Assembly: GCA_024276905.1 (NCBI GenBank)
Contig: JAJRWF010000050.1
Span: 1 to 64,000 of the forward strand
Direction of reading: 5' to 3'
Source: Deltaproteobacteria bacterium
GTDB taxonomy: Bacteria; Desulfobacterota; Desulfuromonadia; Desulfuromonadales; Geopsychrobacteraceae
DNA length: 64,000 bases
The position numbers were made by a program, and so were the translations under genes. The notes under the pieces are model-generated. The model saw only the letters and a program-made list of their open reading frames with translations, was not told the origin of the DNA and did no database searches. Positions within the stretch are counted from its first letter, which is position 1, and each line of letters starts with the position of its first letter. This document shows positions 1-8,738 of the stretch, piece by piece.

Positions 1-602
1 AAATCTATGCCTGCATCTGGTCAACCGGCGAAGCATTGCTGTTTCGGGCTGAGATGGAAACCGGCATCTACCTTCAGGGCAAAGAGTTGCGCCAGGAGGT
101 GGTGCACTACATTATTCAGAGTCTGGTGCGTCGGGTCCAGCTGGCTGATCTGGCCGAACAGTTGATCGGTGTCAGTAAAAAACACAACTGGTCATTGATT
201 ATTGCCGGTGAAGGCTGGCATCTTTTTCCGGCCAGCGAACCCTACCGGCGGCGCCATATCACACCGGGCAAGGAACTGGCCCGTTTTTATCAGCGCAGTC
301 GCATCAATCTCCATATCAACGGTGACACCAACGTCCACCCGCGGGTGATGGAGTGCCTGGCCTGCGGAGCCTTTGTCCTGCCACGAGCCAACGTGACCGA
401 CAGTCAACCCGGCGGTCTGTTCGATGTTCTGGATGATCCTGATTATCCTTGTTTCACCGACATGAATGACCTGGAGGAGAAACTGCACTATTTTCTTGCA
501 CATGCCGAAGAAAGAGAGGCGCATGTCATAAAGGCAGGAACCGCCATCCGCGAGAAGTACACCATAAAAACAGCTGCCGATCTGCTGCTGGGGTCTTCCT
601 GA
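1..602 (+). CDS. Glycosyltransferase, C-terminal part (5' end outside window)
   Basis: The frame is open from the window edge (codons begin at base 3) with no stop before 600, so the TTG at 36 in the ORF track is internal and the gene starts upstream. The visible ~200 residues resemble the C-terminal Rossmann half of CgeB-like or group 1 glycosyltransferases: a GEGWH turn, then HPRVMECLACGAFVLP, where the Glu and the following glycine-rich loop usually bind the sugar nucleotide. It is the only + strand gene here and converges on the radical SAM gene at 642. Its position suggests a role in surface or flagellin glycan assembly. The fold is fairly sure; donor and acceptor are unknown. Confidence 0.6.
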   Translation, partial: IYACIWSTGEALLFRAEMETGIYLQGKELRQEVVHYIIQSLVRRVQLADLAEQLIGVSKKHNWSLIIAGEGWHLFPASEPYRRRHITPGKELARFYQRSRINLHINGDTNVHPRVMECLACGAFVLPRANVTDSQPGGLFDVLDDPDYPCFTDMNDLEEKLHYFLAHAEEREAHVIKAGTAIREKYTIKTAADLLLGSS

Positions 603-608
603 GAAGGC

Positions 609-643
609 AAGGACGCGGAACCAGCCGCGTCCTTGTTTGTTTC
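609..643 (+). terminator. Intrinsic terminator after the glycosyltransferase
   Basis: A 10-bp perfect stem (AAGGACGCGG / CCGCGTCCTT) with a six-base loop is followed by GTTTGTTT on the + strand, just after the TGA of the glycosyltransferase. It sits between two convergent genes and may also slow transcription arriving from the - strand operon. Confidence 0.7.
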
Positions 644-1706
644 AGATAAAATTAAGATGGTCCGGGGGATTCTTCAACGACCAGAGGAATTCGTTGATTT
701 CATTCTGACGGCACTTTTCACCACACATGGTTTTCACATCGACCTGCTGCTTGACCCGCTCCATCACCTGGCGATAGCGCTCACCGAAGACGATATCCTT
801 AAATGATTCTTCACAGATGTTACCGATGTAGAATTCCTGCTTGCCAAAGAAATTACCGCAACAGTAAACCTCGCCAGCCCCGTTGATCTGCGGCAGAAAC
901 TCGCAGCCGTAGCAATGATCATAGGTGCGCTGGTTGTATTCCATCTTGCGCCGTTTGATGATCACCCGGTAAGAGTCATCGGCTAAAGACTCGGCCTCCT
1001 GCATCACCTCTTCCAGGGGCGCTATCTCGGTGACAGCATTGCCACGACCGACCTCACCACTTTCCGAGCACTGCTTGATCACCACGTAGTCGACGCCCAG
1101 CTCCTTGCCCAGCCGGGCATAATCGACAATCTGGTCGACACAGTCGGCAATCAGCACCATCTGCATACCGATGGTCACATCCAGGTTGAAACGCTGCTTC
1201 AGTTCAACACAGGTTCTGATGTTGGCCACCACCTTGTCGAAAACCGACTGGGGAACCCCCATGATCTGCTGATATTTGAGCGCATCGGCAGCGCTGATAT
1301 TGAACCTGATCCAGGTCAGGGCCCGCAGAAAATCGAGCAGACCCTCTTCTTTCATCACCACGCCGTTGGTCGAAATCGCCATATCCAGTCCGCAATCGGC
1401 TCCGGCGGTGACCGCTTCGTAGACCCCGGGGTGGAGCATCGGCTCGCCATCACCGAGAAAACCGATCGCCTTGACGCCCATGTCGGCACAGTCGCCAAGA
1501 AAGCGAATCAGGGCCGGGGTGGGGATAATTTTGTCGGTACGGTTTTCCGGCGTTGCGTAGTAGCAGTATTTGCAGGCGATGTTGCATGACTGGGTGATAC
1601 CCATATCAAGATAGAGTGGCGCGATCTGCTGCCCTGTGGCCCAGTCGTGAACCCGGTCAAGATGCCACAAGAGCTTGTGACCGGACATTTTATAGCTGTC
1701 ATCCAT
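642..1706 (-). CDS. Radical SAM/SPASM enzyme, paralogue 1
   Basis: The 354-aa protein has a radical SAM CX3CX2C cluster (C41, C45, C48 in CNIACKYC) for a [4Fe-4S]-SAM centre. Its C-terminal third is cysteine-rich (CYGC, YCCGNFF, CGEKC), as in SPASM domains that hold auxiliary Fe-S clusters. An AAGGA sits eight bases before the ATG at 1706. It is the last gene of the island operon and one of three paralogues that share the N-terminal pattern KLL(W)H..RV..W..G....PL and a C-terminus ending in NFI. SPASM enzymes modify peptides, sugars or other small molecules. The neighbours point to a sugar or glycoprotein substrate, but the reaction cannot be deduced. Confidence 0.85.
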   Translation of the reverse strand: MDDSYKMSGHKLLWHLDRVHDWATGQQIAPLYLDMGITQSCNIACKYCYYATPENRTDKIIPTPALIRFLGDCADMGVKAIGFLGDGEPMLHPGVYEAVTAGADCGLDMAISTNGVVMKEEGLLDFLRALTWIRFNISAADALKYQQIMGVPQSVFDKVVANIRTCVELKQRFNLDVTIGMQMVLIADCVDQIVDYARLGKELGVDYVVIKQCSESGEVGRGNAVTEIAPLEEVMQEAESLADDSYRVIIKRRKMEYNQRTYDHCYGCEFLPQINGAGEVYCCGNFFGKQEFYIGNICEESFKDIVFGERYRQVMERVKQQVDVKTMCGEKCRQNEINEFLWSLKNPPDHLNFI

Positions 1707-1748
1707 TGCAGCGATCCTTTATCTTGCTTGGAAAAATCCTGGGGTTTT

Positions 1749-2837
1749 TCAGATAAAATTCACATGTTGCGGCGGGTGCTTGACCTGCCACAGGAAATCG
1801 TTGACGAAGTGTGATCGACAGTTCGAATAACAGTCGCAATGCACATCGAGCTGCTTGACCCGTTCGACCACGTCCCAGTAACGATCACTCTCGATAATCT
1901 GACGGAACGACTGTTCGACCAGGTCGCCCATGCAGAATTCGTCGACCCGGTGATCAAAAAAGGCCCCGCAGGGGAAGAGCTTGCCGTCGCCGCTGGAATA
2001 GAGCAGAAAAGGCGGCGCGTAGCAGACATCGTAATTGCGGGCACCCTCGTTCTCGATCATGTTCCACTTGATGATGACCTTGTAGTCATCGGTCGCCTGG
2101 GCCTCGGCTTCCTGCAATAACTCGTTAAAATCACGGTATTCCTTCAAGTGGTCGTAGATCCCGAGGGCGCTGTCCGGGGTGTCGCTGCACTGCTTGACCA
2201 CCAGGTAATCAACCCCGAGTTCACGCCCCAGTTTTGCCAGCCCCACCACCTGGTCACGGTTGCTCGGGGTCAGAACCATCTGCAACCCGATGGTCACATC
2301 GAGGTTCTTCTGCCGTTTGATACCGACACAGTACCGGATCTTCTGCATCGCGATTTCGAAATCATCACTATTGTGAATCCGCTTGTAACCTTCGGCACTG
2401 GCGGCACTGATATTGAACCGCAGCCAGGTCAGATATTCGAGTGCCTCCTCGCCCGCAGGCGACATTTCATAAAGGATCCCGTTGCTTCCCAGGGCGATAT
2501 CGACTCCGGCTTTTTTCCCAGCGACAATTGCTTCGTAAACCGCCGGGTTCAGCAAGGGTTCGGCCTCACCGATAAACGCCATCGAACGCACCCCGATGGC
2601 ACCAGCATCAGTGACATAACGCAACAGGCCCTCACGCGGAAAAGCGCGGGGGTCCTTGGTGACAAAGCGGTTGCCCTGCATCGAACCGAAGCAGTATTCG
2701 CACCGAATATTGCAGCTTTTACTCAAGCCGACATCGATGTGCAAGGGGGCGATCCGCTCACCTTGCTGCCATGAGGTCACGCGATCAAGATGCCAGAGAA
2801 GTTTCGAACCTTCCATCTGCAGTTTGCCGTTATTCAT
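1749..2837 (-). CDS. Radical SAM/SPASM enzyme, paralogue 2
   Basis: The 362-aa protein is a close relative of the next downstream gene, with a CX3CX2C motif (C42, C46, C49 in CNIRCEYC), the same KLLWHLDRV N-terminus and a C-terminus ending HPPQHVNFI. Its C-terminal cysteines (CYAPPF, FPCGAFF, CDCYSNC) are spaced differently from paralogue 1, so the auxiliary cluster may differ. AAAGGA precedes the ATG by five bases. The gene lies 43 bases upstream of paralogue 1 and one base downstream of the reductase gene, which supports a single transcript. The role is probably a radical step on a sugar or sugar-peptide; the substrate is unknown. Confidence 0.85.
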   Translation of the reverse strand: MNNGKLQMEGSKLLWHLDRVTSWQQGERIAPLHIDVGLSKSCNIRCEYCFGSMQGNRFVTKDPRAFPREGLLRYVTDAGAIGVRSMAFIGEAEPLLNPAVYEAIVAGKKAGVDIALGSNGILYEMSPAGEEALEYLTWLRFNISAASAEGYKRIHNSDDFEIAMQKIRYCVGIKRQKNLDVTIGLQMVLTPSNRDQVVGLAKLGRELGVDYLVVKQCSDTPDSALGIYDHLKEYRDFNELLQEAEAQATDDYKVIIKWNMIENEGARNYDVCYAPPFLLYSSGDGKLFPCGAFFDHRVDEFCMGDLVEQSFRQIIESDRYWDVVERVKQLDVHCDCYSNCRSHFVNDFLWQVKHPPQHVNFI

Positions 2838-2838
2838 A

Positions 2839-3705
2839 TCAATCCTTTCCCCCTGTCCGAGGGTTCATATCGAGGGTTGCCGCATAGTCGGCCAGCGCAT
2901 CCTGCCAGGGACGCAAAGCTTTTAACTTGACCGAACGCAGTGGGGTAAAATCATTCTTGCGCCCGACCGCAGCAAAATCCTGGTGAGACGCGGCCCGTAT
3001 TTGCACCGCCGGAGCACAGAGCCGACAGAGTTCTTTCATCAGTTCATAAAGTGAAGCCTGACCATCATTCGCGACGTGGTACAGCCCCCAAGGCCGCTCT
3101 TCTGCGACAATTTCCAGCAATTGCCGCGCGACATCCGGCGCATAACTGGGTGAGGCGACGATATCGGCGGCGATTTGCAACTCGGTCTGACCGTTACGGA
3201 TCCGTTCGAGCATCTTTTCTACGAACTGATTCTGTTTGCTGCTCGGACCGAACAGCAACGAGATCCTGAGGATGTAATGCTTGATCGCACCGGCTGTAAT
3301 CAGCTGATCCCCGGACAATTTGGTGACGCCGTAGAGATTGACCGGATCGGGACAATCCTGCTCACTCAAAAAGGCTTTTTTCTCCCCACTGAACACTGCA
3401 TCAGTGCTGAAATGGACCAGCGGGCAGTCGTAGCGCGCTGCCAGCCCGACCAGGTAGCGCGGCAGCAGGGCGTTGAGACAAAAGGCCGCCTGCGGATCAG
3501 CCTCGCTCGGGTCGATTCCCAGATAGGCCACACAATTGACGATCAGATCGGGGCGAAAATCTTCCAGCTGCACCAGCAGCGAATCGGGCTGCGCGGCATC
3601 GAAATCCTGCGAGCTCAGGGCCCTGAGCGTCCACCGGGGCGCAAAAACCTGCTGGATCGCGGTCCCCAATTTTCCGCTGCCGCCGAGTAACAGCATTTTT
3701 TTCAT
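2839..3705 (-). CDS. RmlD-like NAD(P)-dependent sugar reductase/epimerase
   Basis: This is an extended short-chain dehydrogenase related to dTDP-4-dehydrorhamnose reductase. It starts MKKMLLLGGSGKLG, an N-terminal Rossmann glycine motif, and has the catalytic Tyr-Lys pair in LYGVTK, preceded by FSTDAVF with a Ser/Thr typical of the family. I choose the ATG at 3705 (288 aa) because AAAAGG lies nine bases upstream; the longer ORF from 3828 overlaps the transketolase gene. The product probably reduces or epimerises a nucleotide-activated keto-sugar late in the pathway. No rmlA, rmlB or rmlC is nearby, so dTDP-rhamnose is not implied. Confidence 0.75.
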   Translation of the reverse strand: MKKMLLLGGSGKLGTAIQQVFAPRWTLRALSSQDFDAAQPDSLLVQLEDFRPDLIVNCVAYLGIDPSEADPQAAFCLNALLPRYLVGLAARYDCPLVHFSTDAVFSGEKKAFLSEQDCPDPVNLYGVTKLSGDQLITAGAIKHYILRISLLFGPSSKQNQFVEKMLERIRNGQTELQIAADIVASPSYAPDVARQLLEIVAEERPWGLYHVANDGQASLYELMKELCRLCAPAVQIRAASHQDFAAVGRKNDFTPLRSVKLKALRPWQDALADYAATLDMNPRTGGKD

Positions 3706-3731
3706 CGCTGACATCCTTTTCTCTTGTCTGG

Positions 3732-4652
3732 TCAGAGCAGCATCCTGGCCTGGGTAAGGATATTGTCGGCACAGATGCCGAAGCTGTTCATCAGATGAGC
3801 CTGCGAACCATAATCCTCGGGAAAACAATCGGGGACCCCGATCCGTCTGAATTTCGGCACCCTGTCCAGATCGGCTTCGAGCAGCGTCTCGGCGACGGCA
3901 CCACCAAGTCCGCCGATCACCGAATGCTCCTCGACCGTAATCACCGCCCGAACCTGCGAAGCCAGAGCCAGCAGACTTTCAATGTCGAAAGGTTTAATAC
4001 TGTGATAATGCAGAATCGCGGTCGAAACACCCTGGTTTTGCAGGTTTTCGGCGGCTTCCAGCACCAGTTTCAGGGTAATCCCGGTCGAAACCAGCAACAG
4101 CTCGCTGCCACTGGCATAGGTGACCGCTTTGCCGATTGCAACCGGCTGTTCACTGCGGCTGACTACCGGATCAAACCCCTTGCCGAAACGCACATAGATC
4201 GGCCCCTGGTAGTCGGTCGTCAGCAACATCAGCCGCTGCATCTCTTCGGCATCGGCGGGCGCAAGAATCGTCATTCCGGGGATCGCCCGCAACGCCGCCA
4301 GATCCTCGATTACCATGTGGGTCGGACCAAGAGGGGCGTAGACCATCCCGCCGCCGTTACCGAGCAACCGGACATTGACCCGGTGCAGACAAAGATCGAG
4401 CAGAATCTGCTCGTAGGCCCGTCGGGTCAGAAAAGGGGCAATGGTATTGACGTAGGGGATTTTGCCGTTCATGGCCAGTCCGGCGGCCATGGTCAGGATA
4501 TTGGCCTCGCTGATTCCTTCCATGAAGAAGCGTTGCGGAATCTCACGCCGAAAGTCCTCCAGCGTCCCTTCGCCAAGGTCGGAGCCGATAAAGACCACCC
4601 GTTCATCCTGCTGGGCCAGCTGATACACCGTATCGAGACAGGTCTGCCGCAT
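3732..4652 (-). CDS. Transketolase, C-terminal subunit (pyrimidine-binding and C domains)
   Basis: The 306-aa protein matches the second half of a transketolase: an N-terminal pyrimidine-binding domain with FMEGISEANILTMAAGLA, whose Glu activates the thiamine diphosphate ring, then the smaller C-terminal domain (ITVEEHSVIGGLGGAVAE). Its ATG overlaps the stop codon of the N-terminal subunit gene (ATGA), so the two are translationally coupled and should form one heteromeric enzyme. Transketolases move two-carbon ketol units between sugar phosphates. In this operon it could supply a heptulose or longer ketose phosphate to the SIS isomerase. 1-deoxyxylulose-type chemistry cannot be excluded. Confidence 0.85.
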   Translation of the reverse strand: MRQTCLDTVYQLAQQDERVVFIGSDLGEGTLEDFRREIPQRFFMEGISEANILTMAAGLAMNGKIPYVNTIAPFLTRRAYEQILLDLCLHRVNVRLLGNGGGMVYAPLGPTHMVIEDLAALRAIPGMTILAPADAEEMQRLMLLTTDYQGPIYVRFGKGFDPVVSRSEQPVAIGKAVTYASGSELLLVSTGITLKLVLEAAENLQNQGVSTAILHYHSIKPFDIESLLALASQVRAVITVEEHSVIGGLGGAVAETLLEADLDRVPKFRRIGVPDCFPEDYGSQAHLMNSFGICADNILTQARMLL

Positions 4653-5473
4653 CAGTTCACCTCCAGCGCCTGGTAGAGTTCGGCCAATTTTTCTGTCGGC
4701 AACTTGCTCTTGTGATGCCAGGCCAGATTGTTTTCAACCTCGGGAATCCCCTTGCCTTTGACGGTGTGGCAGATGATCGTCCGCGGCTGTCTCCCCGGCG
4801 GGCGCTCCAGCAGCTGTCGCAACGCCGCCAGATCATGGCCATCGACCTCATCGACCTCAAACCCGAAGGCCCGCCACTTGTCAGCAAAGGGATCAAGACT
4901 CTGGATATCCGCCGTCGGACCGTAGGATTGCAACTTGTTACAATCGACCAGTACGCAGAGATTTGCCAGCTGATGTTTGGCCGCCGCCATCGCCGCCTCC
5001 CACACCGAGCCTTCATTGCACTCCCCATCGCCGACAACCACATAAGTACGAGCCGGACTGTCATCCATGCGGGCATTGAGGGCAAAACCGACGCCGAAGG
5101 AAAGACCATGTCCCAGACTGCCGGTCGAGGCCTCGATCCCGGGAACCTTGTGCTCGGGATGACCGCCGAGCAGACCGCCGGGTTTGCAGAAATCCCACAA
5201 TTCAGATTCGGGGAAGAAACCGCGTTCGGCCAGCATCACATAAAGCGCCATACAGCCATGACCCTTGCTGAGGATCAGTCGATCACGCTGCGGCCAGTCG
5301 GGCTGTGCCGAATCGAGTCGCAGAATATCCTCATAAAGAACGCGCAAAATTTCGACCAGTGAAAATGCCGAAGCCAGATGCCCGCGTCCGGCCTCTTCCA
5401 TCATCCGCACCATCTGGTGCCTCAATTCACGCGATCTGCGATCGAGCGGAGTTTTGAGCGGATCAACATTCAT
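4652..5473 (-). CDS. Transketolase, N-terminal subunit (thiamine diphosphate binding)
   Basis: The 273-aa protein carries the thiamine diphosphate/Mg motif GDGECNEG...N, the substrate-site region LSKGHG and GHLASAFS near the N-terminus. The ORF track extends to 5611, but GGAGAAAGGA precedes the ATG at 5473 and the family normally begins near this point (MNVDPLKTPL). It overlaps the upstream kinase gene by 11 bases and the C-terminal subunit gene by four. Split transketolases are common in archaea and in bacterial secondary-sugar clusters. This copy is probably a pathway enzyme rather than the pentose-phosphate housekeeping one. Confidence 0.85.
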   Translation of the reverse strand: MNVDPLKTPLDRRSRELRHQMVRMMEEAGRGHLASAFSLVEILRVLYEDILRLDSAQPDWPQRDRLILSKGHGCMALYVMLAERGFFPESELWDFCKPGGLLGGHPEHKVPGIEASTGSLGHGLSFGVGFALNARMDDSPARTYVVVGDGECNEGSVWEAAMAAAKHQLANLCVLVDCNKLQSYGPTADIQSLDPFADKWRAFGFEVDEVDGHDLAALRQLLERPPGRQPRTIICHTVKGKGIPEVENNLAWHHKSKLPTEKLAELYQALEVN

Positions 5474-6455
5474 CTGCGGTTCCTTTCTCCAATACTTCAA
5501 GTCGAGCCAGCAAACTCTGTGCTTTTTCGAGCTGATATTGCTGACGCTGCTGACGTGAGGCTTTCTCACCGGCAAAACATCGCCGTTGCCAATGCTGCGG
5601 CAAAAATTCATTGAGAAGTAACAACACCCACTTCAGCCCGTGAATCGCATGTGAGTCTTGCCAGCGCTGGTAAAAACTTTCGCCGTAAAGCTCCCTGCAG
5701 CCCTGGAGGAAACTCGCTCTGAACGCAGCGGGCAATTCCATCGACGGATGCCAGAGAAAATCGCTGACCAGCTTGGCCGGGTCGTCACGACCGAAATATT
5801 CAAAATCGACAAACGAAAGACGACCATCTGCAGTACAAAGCGCATTGTGCAGACCGAAATCGGATGGACTCAGAGTCTGTTCTGTTTCGGGCAGCGCTTC
5901 AAAAAAGGCAGATCCGACCGCAGCCTGAAACCTCCTGCTCAACAGCTCGCAACAGGGATCAAAAGCACTGGTCAAAAATTTCTGCAGCCGGCCATCGTCC
6001 ACTCCTGCCAGCTGCTGACGGCGGTCCTGCACCAGAGCAATCGCAGCCCCCGCGCTCAGGCAGGCGTCTGCCGCCGGAGCAAAATCTGGCAGTTCGGCGC
6101 GAAAACCGTGCAACTGGCGGAGAAAATCGAGCAGCTGCGCAAGGATCCGGGTATCCGCTTTTTCAGCGCAGGGATGCTTCCCCGGCAAGCGGCTGTAAAC
6201 CGCGTAGAATTCTGCGGATCGCGCCATCAGCGGACGGGCAACCGGCAAGCCTTTCCGTGACAGAAACTTCAAGGCCATATATTCGGTTTCGAGCCGTCTG
6301 CGCCCGTCATCAACATAGCGCTTGACCAACAGTTCACCATGACGTGGGCTGAAAACCTGCAAGGTCCGACTGTTGCTGCCCTGGTCAATCATTGCGCAAC
6401 TCAAGAGCGGATCTTGCAGTTCTTGTTGCAGCACCTGATTCAATTCTTCTTCCAT
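5463..6455 (-). CDS. Aminoglycoside-phosphotransferase-fold small-molecule kinase
   Basis: The 330-aa protein belongs to the APH/choline kinase family. It has the catalytic loop SPSDFGLHNAL (Asp and Asn at the usual spacing) followed by the metal-binding DFEYFGRDDPAKLVSDFL. The upstream lobe has GELLVKRYVDD, with a likely ATP-binding Lys, and a Glu in LETEYMALKFL. In sugar clusters such enzymes phosphorylate sugars, choline, ethanolamine or similar alcohols. It lies between the HAD and transketolase genes with almost no spacing. Antibiotic resistance is unlikely in this context. The substrate is unknown. Confidence 0.7.
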   Translation of the reverse strand: MEEELNQVLQQELQDPLLSCAMIDQGSNSRTLQVFSPRHGELLVKRYVDDGRRRLETEYMALKFLSRKGLPVARPLMARSAEFYAVYSRLPGKHPCAEKADTRILAQLLDFLRQLHGFRAELPDFAPAADACLSAGAAIALVQDRRQQLAGVDDGRLQKFLTSAFDPCCELLSRRFQAAVGSAFFEALPETEQTLSPSDFGLHNALCTADGRLSFVDFEYFGRDDPAKLVSDFLWHPSMELPAAFRASFLQGCRELYGESFYQRWQDSHAIHGLKWVLLLLNEFLPQHWQRRCFAGEKASRQQRQQYQLEKAQSLLARLEVLEKGTADEC

Positions 6456-6458
6456 TCT

Positions 6459-7058
6459 CTATTCCAGCGCCTGACCGATCTCCTGCCAGTTACGGCAGCA
6501 TTCAATGCCGGGCAGCAACGGCTGAGCGGCAAAAAGAATTCGTCGAATACTCGTTGGAAAATCCCGTTCGGTAAATGTTTCCGGCAGATCATCAATAAAC
6601 AGCTCACAACCGAGGCTGGCGATCCGTCGCACTTTTTCAGCACGGCTTTCTTCAAAAAAAACCTGGTCCGGATTCAACAACCGCCGTTCGAACAAGCTGC
6701 TGCGGACCAGAAACTTGCGCGCCGCCTGATGGAGGTTGACTCCCTCCCGATCCTGGGCGGCAAAACGTGATTTGTGACTGACCACATACAGCTGATCACC
6801 ACGCTTCTGGCAGGCGGCCAGAACCTCCTCCACCCCGTTGAACAGCGTTGCTGCGCCTATCTGCGGGCCGTAGGCCTGGGCCTGCAATCGTTGCCAGGCA
6901 AGTTCACCCTCCGGCTGTACACGCAACCAGTCTCGCAGTGCGGTTTTGTCACGCAGTTTCGTCGGTACTTCATAGCCTGCCTCCCGTGCCAGCAGGAGGA
7001 ACAGCCGGTCATAACAGATCAGGGTGTTATCAAAATCGATACCGATGCGACGGGTCAT
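6459..7058 (-). CDS. HAD-superfamily phosphatase
   Basis: The ~199-aa protein opens with RIGIDFDNTL, the HAD motif I (DxDxT; first Asp the nucleophile, second the acid/base). It has motif II-like VVSHKS and motif IV-like ELFIDDLPE. I favour the ATG at 7058, with AGGA nine bases upstream, over the GTG at 7064. Its position near SIS, PfkB and nucleotidyltransferase genes suggests the GmhB-like step: removal of the distal phosphate from a sugar bisphosphate before nucleotide activation. It does not closely resemble canonical GmhB, which has an extra zinc-binding loop, so that role is inferred from context. Confidence 0.7.
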   Translation of the reverse strand: MTRRIGIDFDNTLICYDRLFLLLAREAGYEVPTKLRDKTALRDWLRVQPEGELAWQRLQAQAYGPQIGAATLFNGVEEVLAACQKRGDQLYVVSHKSRFAAQDREGVNLHQAARKFLVRSSLFERRLLNPDQVFFEESRAEKVRRIASLGCELFIDDLPETFTERDFPTSIRRILFAAQPLLPGIECCRNWQEIGQALE

Positions 7059-7069
7059 GTCCACAAGTC

Positions 7070-8137
7070 CTAAATGAAGTTCACATGCGCGCCGGGATGC
7101 TGCAGTTCGTGCAGATAACGGTTGATCTCATCCATTCGGCAGTTGACCCGGCAGCCGCTGGTATCGAGTTCGTCGGCCACCCAGGCGAGAGATTTCCGGC
7201 GGGCCTCACCCGACCAGATCTGCTCGAAACTCTGCTGATTGATATTGCCGTACAGAAAGCGTTCGTCACCGAGGTGGGCACTGCAACCCCAGACCCCGCC
7301 ACCGGCGTCAATGTAGGACCAGAAGGGTAGCGCCAGACAGCGCGGATAGGCCGGGGCCTCGTCATTCAACTTGGACATGGTCCCGGTCCGCACCAACACC
7401 TTGAAGTTTTCGGTGCTGTAAGAGGCCAACTGTTGCTGCAGATCCTCGATATCCGAATAATCGGTATCGCGGTACTGGTCGGTCTGACTGTGCAGGTGCT
7501 GCGAATAGGGTTTGATGACCAGGTAATCGATGCCGATCTCGCGCCCGATTCCGGCCAGTTCGGCGGCTTCATGTCGATTCTCCGGCAGCAGCAGCATCTG
7601 GAAACCGATGGTGCACTGCCAGTTGTTTTCTGTCCGCAGTTTCACCGCCCGCCAGAAATTTTCGATCACCTTGGCAAAGTCGCTTTCCTTGGTACGGTGG
7701 ATGGCGCTGTAGCTTGAGGCACTCCCGGCATTGATGCTCACCTTGATCCAGCTGAGCTGCGGCAAAATCCAGCGCGCGCGTTCTTCGTCCATCAACACCC
7801 CGTTACTGGTCAGGGCGACATCAATTCCGGCGCTTTTGGCGGCGCCGATCATCTGTGCCAGTTGCGGATGCAGAAAAGGCTCGCCTTCACCGGCGAACAT
7901 CACCGATTTCAATCCCAGCCGTCCCATTTCCTGCAGGCGTTTTTCCAACAGATCGGCATCCAGGTAACGCGGCAGATACTCCATATAATCGAGGGCGCAG
8001 AAGGTGCAGCGGTGGTTGCAGGCCCCGGTCGGACTGATCTCGGCGTAGAGCGGATAAACCTGCTCACCCTGCAACCAGGCATGAACCCGTGGGACATGAA
8101 ACATCAGTTTGTGGCTGTCGATCCGATACTTATCCAT
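7070..8137 (-). CDS. Radical SAM/SPASM enzyme, paralogue 3
   Basis: The ~355-aa protein has a CX3CX2C motif (C40, C44, C47 in CNHRCTFC), a GEGEPFLHP glycine motif for SAM, and C-terminal cysteines (YPRCLAL, GCSAH, SGCRVNC). I take the ATG at 8137, with GGAAGGGA upstream; the ORF to 8239 lies inside the SIS gene. It shares the N-terminal KLMFHVPRV..W pattern and the C-terminal HVNFI with paralogues 1 and 2 but is the most divergent and sits apart, between SIS and HAD genes. The three probably diverged after duplication to act on related substrates. The reaction is unknown. Confidence 0.85.
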   Translation of the reverse strand: MDKYRIDSHKLMFHVPRVHAWLQGEQVYPLYAEISPTGACNHRCTFCALDYMEYLPRYLDADLLEKRLQEMGRLGLKSVMFAGEGEPFLHPQLAQMIGAAKSAGIDVALTSNGVLMDEERARWILPQLSWIKVSINAGSASSYSAIHRTKESDFAKVIENFWRAVKLRTENNWQCTIGFQMLLLPENRHEAAELAGIGREIGIDYLVIKPYSQHLHSQTDQYRDTDYSDIEDLQQQLASYSTENFKVLVRTGTMSKLNDEAPAYPRCLALPFWSYIDAGGGVWGCSAHLGDERFLYGNINQQSFEQIWSGEARRKSLAWVADELDTSGCRVNCRMDEINRYLHELQHPGAHVNFI

Positions 8138-8738
8138 GGGTCCCTTCCGCAGCATCCTCCGCCAGATGAGCCCTTCGTTCGGCAACCTGATCCATCCAGA
8201 AATGCAGAATCGAGGCGTGTCCGCTTTCGGCCGTACCATAGGTATCTGCCGGGAGATACAGGTTGAGCTGGCCCGCCTGACGTAACGGGTTGTCGGCCCG
8301 CATCGCCGACAGGGTCACCACATAACCACCCATGTTACGGGCAGTTTCCACGGCACGTAGGACATTGGGAGAGCCGCCGCTGCTGCTGATTGCGACCAGG
8401 ATGTCGCCCTGGACCATCCGCCGCCGCAAGGGCTCGGCAAAAACCTCATCGTAACTGATGTCGTTAGCGATTGCGGTCAACAGCGACAGATCGCTGAAGA
8501 CCTCGGTGTGGACATAGGCGTTCTTGGCCAGATCGGCCGCCATGTGACTGGCCATCGAGGCACTGGCTCCGTTGCCGATCAGATAGACGGTCCGGCCGGT
8601 CAATGCGGTCCGACAGGTCCAGTCAGTCCAGAGTTCAAACCCTTCATCAGCAGGCAGAATAAACTTGTTGTGGCCTTTACTGATCTGCAGCGCTTCAAGC
8701 TGTCGTTGAAGCAGTCGGCTGTGATCCTGCCAGGTCAT
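8130..8738 (-). CDS. SIS-domain sugar isomerase, phosphoheptose isomerase-like
   Basis: The 202-aa protein is a single SIS domain of GmhA type: GNGASASMASHMAADL binds the sugar phosphate and AISSSGGSPNVLRAVETAR forms the second phosphate loop. A Glu-His pair (ESGHASILHFWMDQV) sits where GmhA has catalytic residues. GmhA converts sedoheptulose 7-phosphate to D-glycero-D-manno-heptose 7-phosphate. AGGGAGA is well placed before the ATG at 8738, so the 44-base overlap with the end of the upstream gene looks real. Context supports a heptose-like phosphate as product, although the exact sugar is inferred. Confidence 0.8.
   Translation of the reverse strand: MTWQDHSRLLQRQLEALQISKGHNKFILPADEGFELWTDWTCRTALTGRTVYLIGNGASASMASHMAADLAKNAYVHTEVFSDLSLLTAIANDISYDEVFAEPLRRRMVQGDILVAISSSGGSPNVLRAVETARNMGGYVVTLSAMRADNPLRQAGQLNLYLPADTYGTAESGHASILHFWMDQVAERRAHLAEDAAEGTHG

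Noticed and set aside
3795-4676. 293-aa + strand ORF
   Set aside because: It is antisense to the transketolase C-terminal subunit.
5463-6455. Antibiotic-resistance phosphotransferase
   Set aside because: The fold is shared with many metabolic kinases, and the gene is embedded in a sugar operon.
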